From Verrucomicrobiota bacterium (lineage in GTDB: Bacteria; Verrucomicrobiota; Verrucomicrobiia; Chthoniobacterales; JAFAMB01): 6,542 bases of DNA. Below are positions 5,504-6,542 of this stretch, one piece after another. The notes below the pieces were generated by a model, which did not search any database, was not told the origin of the DNA, and saw nothing but the letters and a program-made list of their open reading frames with translations. Both the position numbers and the translations under genes were made by a program. The first letter of the stretch is position 1; each line of letters opens with the position of its first letter. The stretch lies in assembly GCA_019242435.1 (NCBI GenBank), contig JAFAVN010000152.1:1-6542 (forward strand). Reading direction: 5' to 3'.

Positions 5504-5528
5504 GGAGAGCCCGGATGATCGGGCTCCC
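5504..5528 (+). promoter_or_regulatory. Strong leader hairpin before the DUF3489 ribosome site
   Basis: GAGCCCG (5507-5513) and CGGGCTC (5520-5526) form a perfect 7-bp stem with a 6-base loop, extended by two more G-C pairs past a bulged A. It ends about 6 bases before the GGAGAG ribosome site (5534-5539) and leaves that site free. It may stabilise the mRNA 5' end or act as an attenuator. The neighbouring AGTGGGAGAGC text resembles a tRNA D-arm, but the rest of a tRNA is absent. Confidence 0.5.
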
Positions 5529-5544
5529 TTACTGGAGAGCCAAC

Positions 5545-6075
5545 ATGAAACTCACCGACACTCAGCTCGTCGTCCTCTCGGCTGCATTCAATCGCGAGGA
5601 CCGCTCGATCCTGCCGCTGCCCGACCACATCAAGGGCGGTGCGATTGTCAAGGTGTGCACCGCGCTGCTCGCGAAGGGGCTCGCCGCCGAGGTCACCGCG
5701 AACAAGGGCGATCCGATCTGGCGTGAAGCGGGCAAGGGGCCGGCAGCAAAGCTCATCGCTACGGACGCCGCGCGTGAGGCGCTCGGCATTCCGGCGGATG
5801 AGCCCGCAGACATCGTGATTGCCGTTGATCTGGACCCTAAGGGTGCGGCTCCGGCCGCATCGAAAGCCAGACGCACCAACACCAAGCAGGAGCAACTGAT
5901 CGCGATGCTGCACGCGGCCGCCGGCGCGAGCATCGAGGAAATCGTGACCGCCTTCGGCTGGCAGGCGCACACCGTTCGGGGTGCGATCGCTGGCGCCTTG
6001 AAGAAGAAGCTCGGCTTGAAAATCAGCTCCGAGAAGATCGAGGGCCGCGGCCGGGTCTATCGCATCATCGCCTGA
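5545..6075 (+). CDS. DUF3489 domain protein, likely DNA-associated helix-turn-helix protein
   Basis: This is a 176-residue protein. The N-terminal part (1-60, MKLTDTQLVVLSAAFNREDR onward) reads like a winged-helix or helix-turn-helix segment with a charged C-terminal edge. The middle (60-110) is Ala/Pro-rich and probably a linker. The C-terminal part (113-176) is the recognisable DUF3489 region: TKQEQLIAML, an EEIVTAFGWQAHTVRGAIAG helix pair, ALKKKLGL and SEKIEGRGRVYRI. This pattern looks like a second HTH-type fold that varies dose of a repeated module. No enzymatic motif is seen and the family's function is not established. The ATG at 5545 follows GGAGAG with a 5-base spacer; an upstream in-frame ATG at 5476 would run through the leader hairpin and has no ribosome site. 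It precedes a serine recombinase gene in the same direction, a common partnership in alphaproteobacterial accessory DNA. Confidence 0.82.
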   Translation: MKLTDTQLVVLSAAFNREDRSILPLPDHIKGGAIVKVCTALLAKGLAAEVTANKGDPIWREAGKGPAAKLIATDAAREALGIPADEPADIVIAVDLDPKGAAPAASKARRTNTKQEQLIAMLHAAAGASIEEIVTAFGWQAHTVRGAIAGALKKKLGLKISSEKIEGRGRVYRIIA

Positions 6076-6086
6076 TCTGCCTGACG

Positions 6087-6119
6087 GGAGGCGTTCCGCC
6101 AAGCTGCATGAACGCCTCC
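6087..6119 (+). terminator. Hairpin downstream of the DUF3489 gene, possible terminator or spacer structure
   Basis: GGAGGCGTT (6087-6095) pairs perfectly with AACGCCTCC (6111-6119) over a 15-base loop, 11 bases past the DUF3489 stop. The stem is GC-rich, but the following bases are ACACCCCCAAAA with no T-run, so factor-independent termination is unlikely. It may instead protect the 3' end or separate expression from the recombinase gene. Confidence 0.4.
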
Positions 6120-6189
6120 ACACCCCCAAAAGCGCGATTTCCGGGCATCAATCCTGCCCTTTGTGTCACAGGCAAACGAGGGTTTGCGA

Positions 6190-6542
6190 GTGTCAGTCCC
6201 GGTCATTTCCTACATTCGGGTCTCAACCGCGCGCCAAGGTCGCTCCGGTCTCGGCCTCGAAGCTCAGCGGCAGGCACTCGTCCACTTCTGCGAACGGGAA
6301 GGGTTTGTCCTCCTTCACGAACATGTGGAGGTGGAGACAGGGAAAGGGATGGACGCTTTGGACCGTCGACCGCAGCTTGCAGCAGCCCTCGCGCAAGCCA
6401 AGCGCATGCGATGCTCCATCCTGGTTGCCAAGCTCGATCGGCTTTCCAGGGACGTGGCATTTGCCGCCGGGCTGATGGCCCAGCGGGTGCCGTTCATCGT
6501 GGCCGAACTCGGGGCGGATGCTGACCCGTTCATGCTGCATCT
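6190..6542 (+). CDS. Serine site-specific recombinase (resolvase/invertase family), N-terminal part, cut by window end
   Basis: A clean open frame of 117 codons runs off the right edge. The translation starts VSVPVISYIRVSTARQGRSG, with the resolvase N-terminal signature Y-I-R-V-S: Arg10 is an active-site residue and Ser12 the nucleophile that attacks DNA. It continues with GLEAQRQAL, then VETGKGMDALDRRPQL, and the conserved KLDRLSRD (81-88) carrying the second pair of catalytic arginines. The last visible residues (VPFIVAELGADADPFMLH) match the end of the catalytic domain in this family. The long E-helix and DNA-binding C-terminus must lie beyond the window. GTG at 6190 is chosen because GAGGG (6178-6182) lies 7 bases upstream and the family starts just before the ISYIRVS strand; a further GTG lies at 6163 in frame. 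No frameshift or stop is seen, so it may be functional. It likely mobilises or rearranges the surrounding module together with the DUF3489 protein. Confidence 0.85.
   Translation, partial: MSVPVISYIRVSTARQGRSGLGLEAQRQALVHFCEREGFVLLHEHVEVETGKGMDALDRRPQLAAALAQAKRMRCSILVAKLDRLSRDVAFAAGLMAQRVPFIVAELGADADPFMLH

Noticed and set aside
5490..5530. tRNA-like text (AGTGGGAGAGC followed by a 7-bp stem)
   Set aside because: There is no acceptor stem pairing, no TTC-type T-loop and no CCA-side match in the expected positions.
5365..6129. 254-codon minus-strand frame
   Set aside because: It is antisense to the DUF3489 gene and its leader and is a typical high-G+C shadow frame, rich in Arg, Gly and Leu.
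1..6542. CRISPR array
   Set aside because: There are no regularly spaced direct repeats of the required length, and the repeats found are isolated inverted repeats.

Overview
The window looks like an accessory (genomic island) stretch from an alphaproteobacterium of the Hyphomicrobiales, probably a Bradyrhizobium-like or other rhizobial strain. This rests on three things: the style of the DUF3489 protein and serine recombinase at the right end, an IS5-family remnant, and short GTCCGCT-containing intergenic elements that resemble repeats I associate with bradyrhizobia. It is an inference from family resemblance; no rRNA or marker gene is present.

Left part (78-2459, minus strand): a tight three-gene set read right to left. 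First is a membrane-anchored processive family 2 glycosyltransferase (NodC/PgaC/hyaluronan-synthase type). About 37 bases later comes a secreted NodB-type (CE4) polysaccharide deacetylase. Then, 14 bases after its stop and behind a clear AGGAG ribosome site, comes an 86-residue protein with one membrane helix. A synthase, an exported deacetylase and a small membrane partner is the logic of poly-GlcNAc (Pga/Ica) or Nod-factor-backbone synthesis. No nodA-like acyltransferase, outer-membrane porin or PgaB C-terminal hydrolase domain is visible. Sampled base composition is lower in G+C than in the rest of the window.

Middle (about 2460-3560): roughly 1.1 kb with no convincing gene but many inverted repeats. 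These include a leader hairpin that can hide the glycosyltransferase ribosome site, two terminator-like structures pointing toward each other, a perfect 10-bp stem, and an AT-rich 12-bp palindrome. A GTCCGCT-type repeat ends this stretch. Next is a plus-strand family 1 (MGT/UGT-like) glycosyltransferase gene (3563-4732), probably for a small-molecule acceptor and not obviously linked to the aminoglycan set.

Right part (4733-6542): a second GTCCGCT-containing stretch, a 5' fragment of an IS5-family transposase cut after about 65 codons, then an AT-rich spacer. A DUF3489 gene follows, behind a strong leader hairpin. Last is the N-terminal 117 residues of a serine recombinase that runs off the window with its catalytic motifs intact. 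The right end is therefore a mobile or recombination module, and the window reads as a mosaic of transferred pieces.
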